A program made the translations under genes and the position numbers. From the NCBI GenBank assembly GCA_035508275.1, contig DATJNI010000011.1, forward strand, positions 1 through 55,256: 55,256 nucleotides of DNA. Direction: 5' to 3'. Position 1 is the first letter of the stretch, and each line of letters opens with the position of its first letter. The DNA comes from DATJNI01 sp035508275. GTDB taxonomy: Bacteria; Patescibacteriota; Saccharimonadia; Saccharimonadales; UBA4665. Positions 1 through 8,215 of this stretch are shown here, one piece after another. The notes under the pieces were generated by a model. That model searched no databases. It had not been told where the DNA came from and saw only the letters and a list, made by a program, of their open reading frames with translations.

Positions 1-2
1 GC

Positions 3-1088
3 GAAGAACTAGACTCTCTGCACGCTAATGTCAATAAGGGCAAGAAACTAACAGTCACTAGCGAGGATGTAGCTGATGTTGTCTCGAGAATCACAGGAGT
101 TCCCGTTAAGAAAGTTATTAGAAGTGAAGCCAAGTACCTGCTTACCCTAGAAAAGACGATTGGTAAATACGTTATTGGACAGCAGGAAGCAGTAACAGCT
201 GTCGCTAAAGCTATTAGACGAAACAGAAGCGGCATTGGTAGCGAAAAACGCCCAATTGGCTCTTTTGTCTTCCTAGGCCCAACAGGAGTAGGTAAAACCG
301 AGCTAGCCCGAGTGTTAGCCAGAGAATTCTTTGGTAGTGACGATGCTCTAGTAAAAATAGACATGAGTGAATTCGGCGAACATCACAACGTATCCCGACT
401 AGTTGGCGCCCCAGCCGGCTACGTAGGCTACGATGACGGCGGACAGTTAACCGACAAGATAAGACGCCAGCCCTACTCGCTGGTACTGTTCGATGAAATA
501 GAGAAAGCTCACCCAGACGTCTTTAATATGATGCTACAAATCCTAGAAGATGGCTGCATCACCGATGCTAAGGGTCGCAAGATAGACTTTACTAACACTA
601 TTGTCATCATGACCAGCAACATTGGCGCAGATAAGTTGCAGAAGGAAGCTAATCTAGGCTTTAGTGCGCTATCTAGAGACGACTTAAAAGACCTAACCAC
701 CATGCACGAAACCAACAAGACTCAGGTTCAAGACGAACTAAAGAAATTGCTGCGCCCAGAACTACTTAACCGCATAGACAAGGTAGTGGTCTTTAGAGCT
801 CTAACTAAAAAAGATATCTTTAAGATTATTGATCTGCAGATAAACGAGTTAAAACAGCGACTGCAGCGAAAAGGTATTAGCATTGAGCTATCTAACGCTG
901 CCAAGCAATACCTGCTCGAACAAGGTTACGACTCTAAGAACGGCGTTCGCCCACTAAGGCGCCTTATACAAGATACAATTGAAGACCAGCTAAGCTTAAA
1001 CATTTTAGACGACAAATACTCCAAAGGTGATATTATTCAAGTAGCTACCAAAAAGGGCCAACTTGAATATGCCGTTACCAACGAGTAA
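3..1088 (+). CDS. clpC: ClpC/ClpA-type AAA+ unfoldase, C-terminal part (5' end outside window)
   Basis: The open frame runs in from the left edge, so only the end of the linker and the second AAA+ (D2) domain are seen. Visible motifs are Walker A GPTGVGKT (near base 280), Walker B VLFDEIEKAHPD (near 485), sensor-1 region IVIMTSNIGA, and a C-terminal small domain with GVRPLRRLIQ. The D2 insertion has an LGF tripeptide (KEANLGFSALS), the position of the hydrophobic loop by which ClpA/ClpC/ClpX dock on ClpP, whereas ClpB lacks such a loop. This and the clpP gene at 30.1 kb favour a proteolytic ClpC over a ClpB disaggregase. Family members unfold substrates in the cytoplasm using ATP. The missing N-terminal half prevents a firm ClpC versus ClpA/E choice. 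Confidence 0.85.
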   Translation, partial: EELDSLHANVNKGKKLTVTSEDVADVVSRITGVPVKKVIRSEAKYLLTLEKTIGKYVIGQQEAVTAVAKAIRRNRSGIGSEKRPIGSFVFLGPTGVGKTELARVLAREFFGSDDALVKIDMSEFGEHHNVSRLVGAPAGYVGYDDGGQLTDKIRRQPYSLVLFDEIEKAHPDVFNMMLQILEDGCITDAKGRKIDFTNTIVIMTSNIGADKLQKEANLGFSALSRDDLKDLTTMHETNKTQVQDELKKLLRPELLNRIDKVVVFRALTKKDIFKIIDLQINELKQRLQRKGISIELSNAAKQYLLEQGYDSKNGVRPLRRLIQDTIEDQLSLNILDDKYSKGDIIQVATKKGQLEYAVTNE

Positions 1089-2064
1089 ACGCTCACACTT
1101 TACTACAAAGATACTTGCTAGCTTAATCCTAGTGATCGGTGCCGTTTCCCTTATTTACGTCAACCGCTACTCAATTTTTGACTGGTGGCGACTAAGGAAC
1201 TATCACACTCCAACTCAGGTACAAGCCCTTATTAACGACGATACCATGACACCACTTGGTGCCACTCTCTTTAAAATTAACTATCCCTCAATAGAAAGCG
1301 TCAAGACCTTCACTCTCAATTGCCCCAATAACGACATTGAACAGTCACTGGTCTTAGGTTGTTATCATCCGGTCCAGGAAGGCATTTTTCTTCTAAACGT
1401 TAACACCCCAGCTCTTAACGGTGTCATGCAGGTAACGGCAGCACACGAAATGCTACACGCCGCCTACGACCGGCTAAGCGCAAGTCAAAAGACTAATGTA
1501 GATAACATGCTTCTAAGTTTTTACAAGCACGACGTACATAGCACTGTAATAATTAACGAAGTAAATATATATAAGAAGACTGAACCGGGAGAAGTCTTAA
1601 ACGAAATGAACTCAACCTTTGGTACAGAAATAGCCGCTCTTCCCGCAGATCTTAACAAGTACTACTCCCAGTACTTTTATGACCGTCAAAAGATAACGAG
1701 CTACGCTGCTAGCTACCAAGGTGCACTACTAACACGACAATCCCAGGTAAATGCAGACGATAACCTACTAACCAGACAAAAAGCCCAGATAGATGCCTTA
1801 GAAAATGAGCTAAACGCTCGTCTAGCAAGCATTAACTCCCTCCAGACTCAGCTTAGTGCTCTTAAGTCCAGCGGCAACGTGACGGAATATAACGCTGGCG
1901 TACCGGGATATAACGCCCTTGTCTCGGAGTATAACTCTCAAGCTGCCCAACTTCAGACTCAAATTAACCAATATAACGACCTTGTAGCTAGCAGAAACTC
2001 GGTGGCCCTAACTGAAAACCAACTATACCAAGCATTAAGCGGTAACCCTCAGCCTATCAAGTAA
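1069..2064 (+). CDS. membrane-anchored HExxH zincin-like protein with coiled coil
   Basis: About 331 residues. Residues 12-30 form one hydrophobic segment after a basic N-terminus, so the bulk is probably extracytoplasmic. HEMLH at residues 126-130 (context TAAHEMLHAAYD) fits the zinc-binding HExxH motif of metallopeptidases. Residues about 220-310 are rich in Gln, Asn and Leu heptads and should form a coiled coil. The ATG at 1069 overlaps the end of the Clp gene by 20 bases, so translation is probably coupled; a TTG at 1063 is an alternative start. The third zinc ligand cannot be assigned by eye. The protease call is inference from the motif and no specific family is recognised. Confidence 0.65.
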   Translation: MPLPTSKRSHFTTKILASLILVIGAVSLIYVNRYSIFDWWRLRNYHTPTQVQALINDDTMTPLGATLFKINYPSIESVKTFTLNCPNNDIEQSLVLGCYHPVQEGIFLLNVNTPALNGVMQVTAAHEMLHAAYDRLSASQKTNVDNMLLSFYKHDVHSTVIINEVNIYKKTEPGEVLNEMNSTFGTEIAALPADLNKYYSQYFYDRQKITSYAASYQGALLTRQSQVNADDNLLTRQKAQIDALENELNARLASINSLQTQLSALKSSGNVTEYNAGVPGYNALVSEYNSQAAQLQTQINQYNDLVASRNSVALTENQLYQALSGNPQPIK

Positions 2065-2066
2065 GT

Positions 2067-4997
2067 CTAGTGAGAGGTGTTACTGCCGGTTTTGCTGCCA
2101 GCAGTATTGCTGCCCGAAGACTGGGGCGCTGCTGGGCCATAAGACATATTCTGTGATTGTGTTGCCGAGTACAGCACACTATCCGTGACTGTTGCAGACA
2201 GACTTGCGCTTCCATTACTAGTCGGGGTATATGTGAAAGATATGGTGCTTGGGGAGTTAGTTACATTAGCTGTGTGTATGACCTGTCCTCCAAGCGAGAA
2301 GGTGACTGTTCCCGGAAACTGCGGATAGGAGGGGCTAGACAAAGGATGAGTACCCTGGGTTACGGTTGCCGTTATGGTACAGCTAGGAGTACACGTAGAT
2401 GGGGCCGTTAAGGTAATAGATGGCGGAGAGTCATTACAGTTATGGACATTATCTACGCTAGATATTACTTTAGACCCAGTACCTCCTTCCAGCGCAGCAG
2501 TACTTGTCAGCGTTGGATAGAATATGTCTATCGAGAACGAGTTATCGTTGCCACCGTAAACAGTTTCACGAGCTGCTGACGGCGTGCAGCTAGTAGCTAG
2601 TAGACCTGAGACCTTGTCGAGAACTTCAGTAGAGTTAGTGCCACTATTTTTACCTGCGTACCATGAAGGGTAGAGGTCATCAGTTGGTCCCGGTACCTCA
2701 GCACCGAAGCCGGTAGAAACTCTTTGGACAAAGCCGGGCAACACCTTAATGTTCTTCGGCTGGACCCAGTTAACTGGTTTGGTGTGTAGGGCATCGAGAG
2801 CCTGCTCCATCCAGGTTCGAGTAATAGGCTCAGTAATGTCTTCAAAGTGACCCTCTTCAAGTGGTTGATTCAGTGTGTGATATCCTGCAAAGCCAATTAC
2901 GGCATACTGCGTTGACCAGGCAGTCATCACTCCGTTATATTCCTGGTTCTCGGTACCAGTCTTAACGGCTATGTCCCAGCCGTCGTAGTTTTGGAACTTC
3001 TGGTAGGGCTGCAAATATGTAGCTCTTGGGTCATCAAGAATGCTGTTTATGATGTAAGCAGTATCTGGGTCATATACTTGCGTAGCTTTAGGCTGGTGCC
3101 ACTGGTAAACGGTTTTACCAGCCGCATCAGTAATACTAAGAATATATGTCTGAGGTATTTCTTGGCCTAGTCTTGCCAGCGTTGAGTCGCCGTTAACTTC
3201 TTGGTCAAGAGGGACATAACCGCCTCCAATTGCTGCTGAACCGTAACACTGAGTCTGTTGAGCGGCAGTTGCCGTGGCTACATCGACGCCGTTTTGGTAA
3301 CAAGCGTAGGCATTTTTAACACCAATAGCGCTGTTAGCTAGCGAAATCCACTTATCTACAGATTTCGTATAAAGCGGACTTTTATCATTGGGCACTATCT
3401 CATAGGAAGCCTTAACAGCTGGAACGTTTCTCGATCCAGCCAGAGCATAGCGAATAGTCTCTGGGCCAGGATAAACAAAGTTGTCATCCCAAAGGCAGTT
3501 TCCGCCGTTACTGGTAGCGGTAGGCTGAGCCTTATTGGTACAAGGATAACCAGGCAAGGGTTGTTGGACGTCGTAGAGAACTGAGCCTGCCCCAGCATCG
3601 GTATTGTTTTGTATTAGACCAGCGTAAAGAAAAGGCTTCATGCTTGAGCCAGGCGATATGGCAATGTTGGTGTAGTTAATTTGCCCATCTGTTGGATTAT
3701 TAAAGTTTTCCCCTCCCACCTGAGCCACCACCTGCCCGTTCTTAACGTTCTCAGCAACCATAGCTTCCTCGTCGCCACCAACATCTGCTACATTCCTGGC
3801 ATTCTTAGCAACGTCCTGTTCGGCGTAGGCTTGCAACTGGGTGTTAAGCGTAGTAATAACTTTCCAGCCGCCATGAGCCACTGTGCTGGCTCCATACTTG
3901 TTTATTAGCTGCTGCTTGGCTGCCAAGACAAAGTAAGGCGCCTGGATGTTTTGGTACTTAGACTGTTGCTGGTGCACTTCGGCCAGAACGTTAACGCCCA
4001 TAGCGACAGTGGCCTGCTGCTGCGTTATGTAATGCTGCTGGACCATTAAAGTTAAAATGTAGTGTTGACGAGCAAGTAGAGCCGGGGCACTAAAAGTCCC
4101 TTCTGTCACTGCTGGGTTAAACTGAGGCCCAGCATATGGGGAATAATAACTCGGCGCCTGTGGGATGGCCGCTAACATTGTAGCTTGAGCTAGCGTCAAG
4201 TTCTTAGCATCAGTTTGAAAGTAATCTTGGGCGGCACTTTGGACGCCGTAGTCTAATCCGCCATAAGGCGCTAAGTTAAGATAACCTGTCAGGATATCGT
4301 TTTTGGAATATTGCCGCTCCAGCTCAACCGCTAAAATAAGCTCTTTAACCTTACGAGTAATAGTCCTGTCATCTGTCCAGCCTTCATCTAGCTTAACTAG
4401 TTGCTGAGTAATAGTTGAACCTCCCTGCAGGGTCCCGCCACCCTTAAGGTCATCTACGGCTGCTCTCATGATGCCTCTAACATCGATAGCTCCTTCGTGG
4501 TAGAAATTCTTATCCTCTATAGCAACGGTAGCCTCTTTCATATACGGAGAAATGTCTTGACTGGCAACTGGCTCACGCTTAACAGAGTTGTAGTCGGTGA
4601 AAAGTAAAACTTTCCCGGTACTATCGTAATAAGAGATGTTACCACCAAGATTACCGGCCAAGTCTTTAATCTGCGGTAAATCTTTTCTAAAGTAAGCAAA
4701 CAGTCCAATAGTTAGGAAAAAGCCAACGACTATTGAGGCGCCAACAATCTTTAACGCCATTATGCCGCCTTCACGACTAAACCAATAGTCAGCTAAGTGA
4801 CTAGGCTTCATTCTGTAGGCTAGTCTTTTCCATCTGTCTTTAGGTAGAGTACTAAGATAAGCCGCCCTTTTAGCCTGGCGCTCAGCCTTAGTAGCTTTGT
4901 GTCTATCGGTCAGCGAACGATTAATTTTAAGAGTCTTCCCGCTTTTCGTGGAAACGACGTTCTTATCTACTCTTTTTCGCCCTGTATTTTTACCCAC
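2067..4997 (-). CDS. class A penicillin-binding protein (GT51 transglycosylase / transpeptidase)
   Basis: Bifunctional peptidoglycan synthase of 976 residues. It has a basic cytoplasmic N-terminus, one membrane segment (about 82-103), a GT51 domain with the catalytic-glutamate motif EDKNFYHEG (E161) and QGGSTITQQL (191-200), and a transpeptidase domain with SSMK (451-454), SRN (522-524) and KTGT (679-682). All core motifs are intact, so both activities are expected. The C-terminal part (about 860-950) is Ser/Thr/Pro-rich and Ig-like, probably a wall-binding or spacer module. The start is GTG; no ATG precedes the membrane segment. The gene converges with the zincin gene, leaving two bases between stops, and is divergent from tyrS. 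It implies that the cell makes its own peptidoglycan. Confidence 0.95.
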   Translation of the reverse strand: MGKNTGRKRVDKNVVSTKSGKTLKINRSLTDRHKATKAERQAKRAAYLSTLPKDRWKRLAYRMKPSHLADYWFSREGGIMALKIVGASIVVGFFLTIGLFAYFRKDLPQIKDLAGNLGGNISYYDSTGKVLLFTDYNSVKREPVASQDISPYMKEATVAIEDKNFYHEGAIDVRGIMRAAVDDLKGGGTLQGGSTITQQLVKLDEGWTDDRTITRKVKELILAVELERQYSKNDILTGYLNLAPYGGLDYGVQSAAQDYFQTDAKNLTLAQATMLAAIPQAPSYYSPYAGPQFNPAVTEGTFSAPALLARQHYILTLMVQQHYITQQQATVAMGVNVLAEVHQQQSKYQNIQAPYFVLAAKQQLINKYGASTVAHGGWKVITTLNTQLQAYAEQDVAKNARNVADVGGDEEAMVAENVKNGQVVAQVGGENFNNPTDGQINYTNIAISPGSSMKPFLYAGLIQNNTDAGAGSVLYDVQQPLPGYPCTNKAQPTATSNGGNCLWDDNFVYPGPETIRYALAGSRNVPAVKASYEIVPNDKSPLYTKSVDKWISLANSAIGVKNAYACYQNGVDVATATAAQQTQCYGSAAIGGGYVPLDQEVNGDSTLARLGQEIPQTYILSITDAAGKTVYQWHQPKATQVYDPDTAYIINSILDDPRATYLQPYQKFQNYDGWDIAVKTGTENQEYNGVMTAWSTQYAVIGFAGYHTLNQPLEEGHFEDITEPITRTWMEQALDALHTKPVNWVQPKNIKVLPGFVQRVSTGFGAEVPGPTDDLYPSWYAGKNSGTNSTEVLDKVSGLLATSCTPSAARETVYGGNDNSFSIDIFYPTLTSTAALEGGTGSKVISSVDNVHNCNDSPPSITLTAPSTCTPSCTITATVTQGTHPLSSPSYPQFPGTVTFSLGGQVIHTANVTNSPSTISFTYTPTSNGSASLSATVTDSVLYSATQSQNMSYGPAAPQSSGSNTAGSKTGSNTSH

Positions 4998-5113
4998 TTC
5001 TTATAGACCCCTGAAGGATTTTAGGCATAAAATCATAATTGTAAGTATATCAAAAGAAGCTCAAATTATTTATGTTTTTACTCAATAATTTTCAGCTTAT
5101 TGTAAGCTTCAGA

Positions 5114-5119
5114 TATAAT
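5114..5119 (+). promoter_or_regulatory. -10 box (TATAAT) of tyrS, near-leaderless
   Basis: A perfect TATAAT ends 11 bases before the tyrS ATG at 5131, leaving room for a 5' leader of only about 5 bases, with no ribosome binding site. No convincing -35 is visible at 17 bases upstream. The 133-base divergent spacer 4998-5130 must also hold the promoter of the penicillin-binding protein gene on the other strand; none stands out. Confidence 0.65.
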
Positions 5120-5130
5120 TGTCCTTATCT

Positions 5131-6378
5131 ATGACTCTGAAGGAAGAATTAACCTGGCGTGGACTTGTTAATCAGACCACATATAAAGACCTAAACGAAC
5201 TAAACGACAATCCAATAACCTTCTACTGGGGCGTTGACCCTAGTGCTGACTCTATGACCATCGGCAACCTAGCCGCCGCCATGATGGTTAAGTGCTTTAT
5301 GCGGTACGGGCATAAACCGGTTCTGCTCATTGGCGGCGCCACTGGTCTAATTGGCGACCCAGATGGTAAAAGTAAAGAAAGAGATCAGGTATCCCAGGAG
5401 CAGATACAGAAAAACAAAGAAGCCATTGTTAACCAGTACAAGCGTATCTTTGGTGGCCAAGACTTTGAGCTAGTAGATAACTACGACTGGTTTAAAGACT
5501 TGCGCTACCTAGATTTCCTTAGAGATGTAGGTAAGCATGTACCGATGAGACAAATGCTAGCAAGAGACTTTGTCGAAAGTAGGCTAGGCGAGGGCGGAAG
5601 CGGCATTAGCTACGCCGAGTTTAGCTACGTATTAATCCAAGCCTACGACTTTCTCCATCTTTTTGAAAATAAAGGAGTTACTCTTCAAGTTTGCGGTGCC
5701 GACCAATGGGGCAACTCAATTGCCGGCGTTGATCTAATAAGACGAAAAACCGGTAAAGTCGCTAATGTCTTTTCTACTCCTCTAATTATTGACCCAATCT
5801 CTGGACAAAAGTTTGGCAAGACCGAAGGCAATGCTGTCTGGCTTGATCCTAACAAAACCAGCCCAACTCAGTTTTACCAGTTTTGGATAAATGTCCCCGA
5901 TGACCAAGTTGAATCACTGCTAAAAATCTACACCGAACTTTCCGAGGATGAAATTAAAGAATCAATTGAGAAGCAAAAAGCCAACCAAGCCGAACGTCCT
6001 GCTCAAAGACTGCTGGCTGCTAGTGTCACTAAAATTGTCCATGGAGAGGAAGCCACTAAGACGGCTGAAACCATCACCAACATTTTAGTCGGGCAAACTG
6101 ACCTAGCGAGCGTAGAAAGCGAAGATTTACTTAGTACCGTAAGAAAAGAAATTCCATCAGTTAAAGTGAGCGAGACAAGTGAAATAGCTGAAGCCCTAGT
6201 TAGTAGCGGTCTTGCTAGTTCAAAATCGACTGCCCGTCAGCTAGTTCAGGACGGCGCAATCTCTTTAAATGGACAAAAGGTAAACAGAGATCACCTAGAA
6301 CAAGCTGACTTTAAAAATGGTCGCTGCCTAATTCGCCGCGGCAAAGCCTTTAAGGACAGCGGTCTACTGGAGCTTTAA
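5131..6378 (+). CDS. tyrS: tyrosyl-tRNA synthetase
   Basis: Class I aminoacyl-tRNA synthetase that charges tRNA-Tyr, 415 residues, usual length for the bacterial type. The Rossmann domain has the family blocks WGVDPSADS, the tyrosine-binding region AYDFLHLFE and GADQWGNS, and the KMSKS-equivalent KFGKT (227-231). An S4 RNA-binding domain closes the protein (about 350-415, SKSTARQLVQDGAISLNG). Where most relatives have HIGH or HxGN, this one reads TIGN (43-46), so the first catalytic-signature histidine is absent. I chose ATG 5131 because it follows the -10 box at near-leaderless distance and matches the usual N-terminus; a TTG at 5119 lies inside the -10 box and is unlikely. Confidence 0.95.
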   Translation: MTLKEELTWRGLVNQTTYKDLNELNDNPITFYWGVDPSADSMTIGNLAAAMMVKCFMRYGHKPVLLIGGATGLIGDPDGKSKERDQVSQEQIQKNKEAIVNQYKRIFGGQDFELVDNYDWFKDLRYLDFLRDVGKHVPMRQMLARDFVESRLGEGGSGISYAEFSYVLIQAYDFLHLFENKGVTLQVCGADQWGNSIAGVDLIRRKTGKVANVFSTPLIIDPISGQKFGKTEGNAVWLDPNKTSPTQFYQFWINVPDDQVESLLKIYTELSEDEIKESIEKQKANQAERPAQRLLAASVTKIVHGEEATKTAETITNILVGQTDLASVESEDLLSTVRKEIPSVKVSETSEIAEALVSSGLASSKSTARQLVQDGAISLNGQKVNRDHLEQADFKNGRCLIRRGKAFKDSGLLEL

Positions 6379-6389
6379 AGCCTAAGCAG

Positions 6390-7325
6390 ATGAGCACGCC
6401 ACAAACTAAATCTAGCCAGTTTTCGACCTATAGATACAGCGCACCTCCTAAACCACCAAAGAAAAGGCGTAATATTCATTGGAGTTTAGTCTGGCTAGTC
6501 CTAATTCTAGCCATAGGAATTGGGGCATATTTTTATCACGCTAAACACGTTAAAGCTATCAAAATTCCGCTTACTAAAATTGTCATCTCAGTCCCGCCAA
6601 AGATGCCTAGCGGACCCAGTGCGGCCGCCTTGGGCACCATGAGTAGCAGCATTAACGGCGTTATTGGCGCTAACAGTGAAATAGATACATCGGTTAGCTT
6701 AATAGATTTAAATACCGGCGCAACAGAGCACTACGGGGTTAATCAGACATTCCAGGCTGCCTCGACAACTAAAATAATAACTGCAGAATATTTTTTGCAC
6801 GAAGTTGAAGCAGGTCAACAAAGCCTAAGTGAGAAGGTTGGCGGCAACAGCGCAGGCTACGAACTACAGCAAATGATAGTCGTCAGCGACGACGATGCCT
6901 GGGAGGACTTGAACGAACAGCTTGGCTACAACAACTTACAAGCCTACGCATCAAGCGCTCTAGGCGTAACGGATTATGAGGCCTACAATAACTCTCTAAG
7001 CTCCGGCGACATTGCTCTAGCTCTACAAAAACTCTGGAATGGTTCACTATTAAACGCTAGCGACACTCAGCTACTCCTTTCCTACCTAAAGCAGGCGAAC
7101 TACAGGGAATACATAGTCCCAGCCGTACCAGCCCAGGACACTATTTACCATAAGATAGGACTCTACCAAGACTACGTTAACGACGCTGCCATAATTACCA
7201 ATGGCAACAAAGCCTTCGTAATCGTAATATTCACTAATGGCAACGGCGAATACAACTGGCCTGCTAGAGCCATTATGATGCAAACCATTACTAAAGCCGC
7301 CCTAAAAGCCTACTTTAATCAATAA
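6390..7325 (+). CDS. membrane-anchored serine hydrolase, beta-lactamase-like fold
   Basis: About 311 residues with a proline- and lysine-rich cytoplasmic start, one membrane segment (about 32-50) and an external domain. AASTTK (STTK 125-128) matches the SxxK motif of class A beta-lactamases and DD-peptidases. VSDDDA (166-168) sits where the SDN motif is expected, and KIG (255-257) where KTG is expected. The third SDN residue is Asp rather than Asn, and KTG has become KIG. This suggests the fold of the beta-lactamase enzyme family rather than a classical drug-hydrolysing enzyme; a peptidoglycan-related role is an inference. It starts 11 bases after tyrS with no clear ribosome binding site. Confidence 0.7.
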   Translation: MSTPQTKSSQFSTYRYSAPPKPPKKRRNIHWSLVWLVLILAIGIGAYFYHAKHVKAIKIPLTKIVISVPPKMPSGPSAAALGTMSSSINGVIGANSEIDTSVSLIDLNTGATEHYGVNQTFQAASTTKIITAEYFLHEVEAGQQSLSEKVGGNSAGYELQQMIVVSDDDAWEDLNEQLGYNNLQAYASSALGVTDYEAYNNSLSSGDIALALQKLWNGSLLNASDTQLLLSYLKQANYREYIVPAVPAQDTIYHKIGLYQDYVNDAAIITNGNKAFVIVIFTNGNGEYNWPARAIMMQTITKAALKAYFNQ

Positions 7326-7396
7326 CAGATAAGATCAGAAAATTTAGTCTTCTCTGGTAGAATAAAAGTAGTTACTAAAAGATAAGGCTAAAATTT

Positions 7397-8185
7397 ATGC
7401 CAGAAACTAAAGCCGCCAAAACCAAAAAGGCAAAACGAAAGAGCGATCAATATAACGATCCTAAGCACAACTACCTACATTATTGGGACGGTCGTCAGTA
7501 CGAGCATTTAGCCGAGGAAATTGCCATTAAAAAACTTTTGAGCGGCAAGCATTTTAAGACGGCCGTTGATGTTGGCGGTGGCTACGGTCGACTCTGCGTC
7601 CTACTAGAAAACTACTCAGACAAGGTAACTCTAGCCGAACCGTCTGAGCAGCAGCTCGGTATCGCTAAAGAATTCCTAAAAGACCACCCAGAAATAGATA
7701 GGCGCCTCATGCAGGCCGATGATCTTAAGTTTGACAACGGCCAAATTGATCTAGTAACTATGGTAAGAGTCATGCACCACTTGCCGGATCCATCTAACGA
7801 ATTCAATGAAATATCCCGGGTTCTACATAAAGACGGCTACGCAATTATTGAAGTAGCTAACTACTTACATATGCTAAATCGCCTAAAACATCTAGCAAAG
7901 CTTAAGAAAATGCCGGTAAAACCAGTAGACATTCGCTCACCAGAACATAAAACCAAGGATGAAATACCTTTCGTTAATCACAACCCAGAAACAGTTAAGA
8001 GACAACTAGCACTAGCTGGTCTAAAGGTGGAGAAAGTGCTATCAGTATCTAACCTTAGAAACGTTCATCTTAAGAAAATCTTGCCAAAAGAAGTAATGCT
8101 AGGAGCAGAAAAGATAGGTCAGCGACCTCTAGCTACGGTTTACTTTGGCCCCAGTATATTTTTCCTAGTCAGAAAAGCTGACTAG
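7397..8185 (+). CDS. class I SAM-dependent methyltransferase
   Basis: About 262 residues. After a lysine-rich N-terminus the glycine-rich SAM-binding motif I is clear (AVDVGGGYGRLC, about residues 57-68), followed by an acidic motif II (VTLAEPSEQQL) and the motif LVTMVRVMHHLPDP typical of UbiE/Methyltransf_11 proteins. The C-terminal third is basic. The substrate cannot be read from the sequence. A TAAAAT hexamer lies only two bases before the ATG, while TAGAAT at 7358-7363 would give a leader of roughly 25-30 bases, so the promoter is uncertain. Confidence 0.8.
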   Translation: MPETKAAKTKKAKRKSDQYNDPKHNYLHYWDGRQYEHLAEEIAIKKLLSGKHFKTAVDVGGGYGRLCVLLENYSDKVTLAEPSEQQLGIAKEFLKDHPEIDRRLMQADDLKFDNGQIDLVTMVRVMHHLPDPSNEFNEISRVLHKDGYAIIEVANYLHMLNRLKHLAKLKKMPVKPVDIRSPEHKTKDEIPFVNHNPETVKRQLALAGLKVEKVLSVSNLRNVHLKKILPKEVMLGAEKIGQRPLATVYFGPSIFFLVRKAD

Positions 8186-8215
8186 ACGTCCGCTAATGTA
8201 AACTAGAGCTATACC

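Noticed and set aside
6390..7325. Antibiotic-resistance beta-lactamase
   Set aside because: Only the SxxK motif is exact; SDN and KTG are altered and the protein is membrane-anchored, so a wall-related or other hydrolase is more likely.
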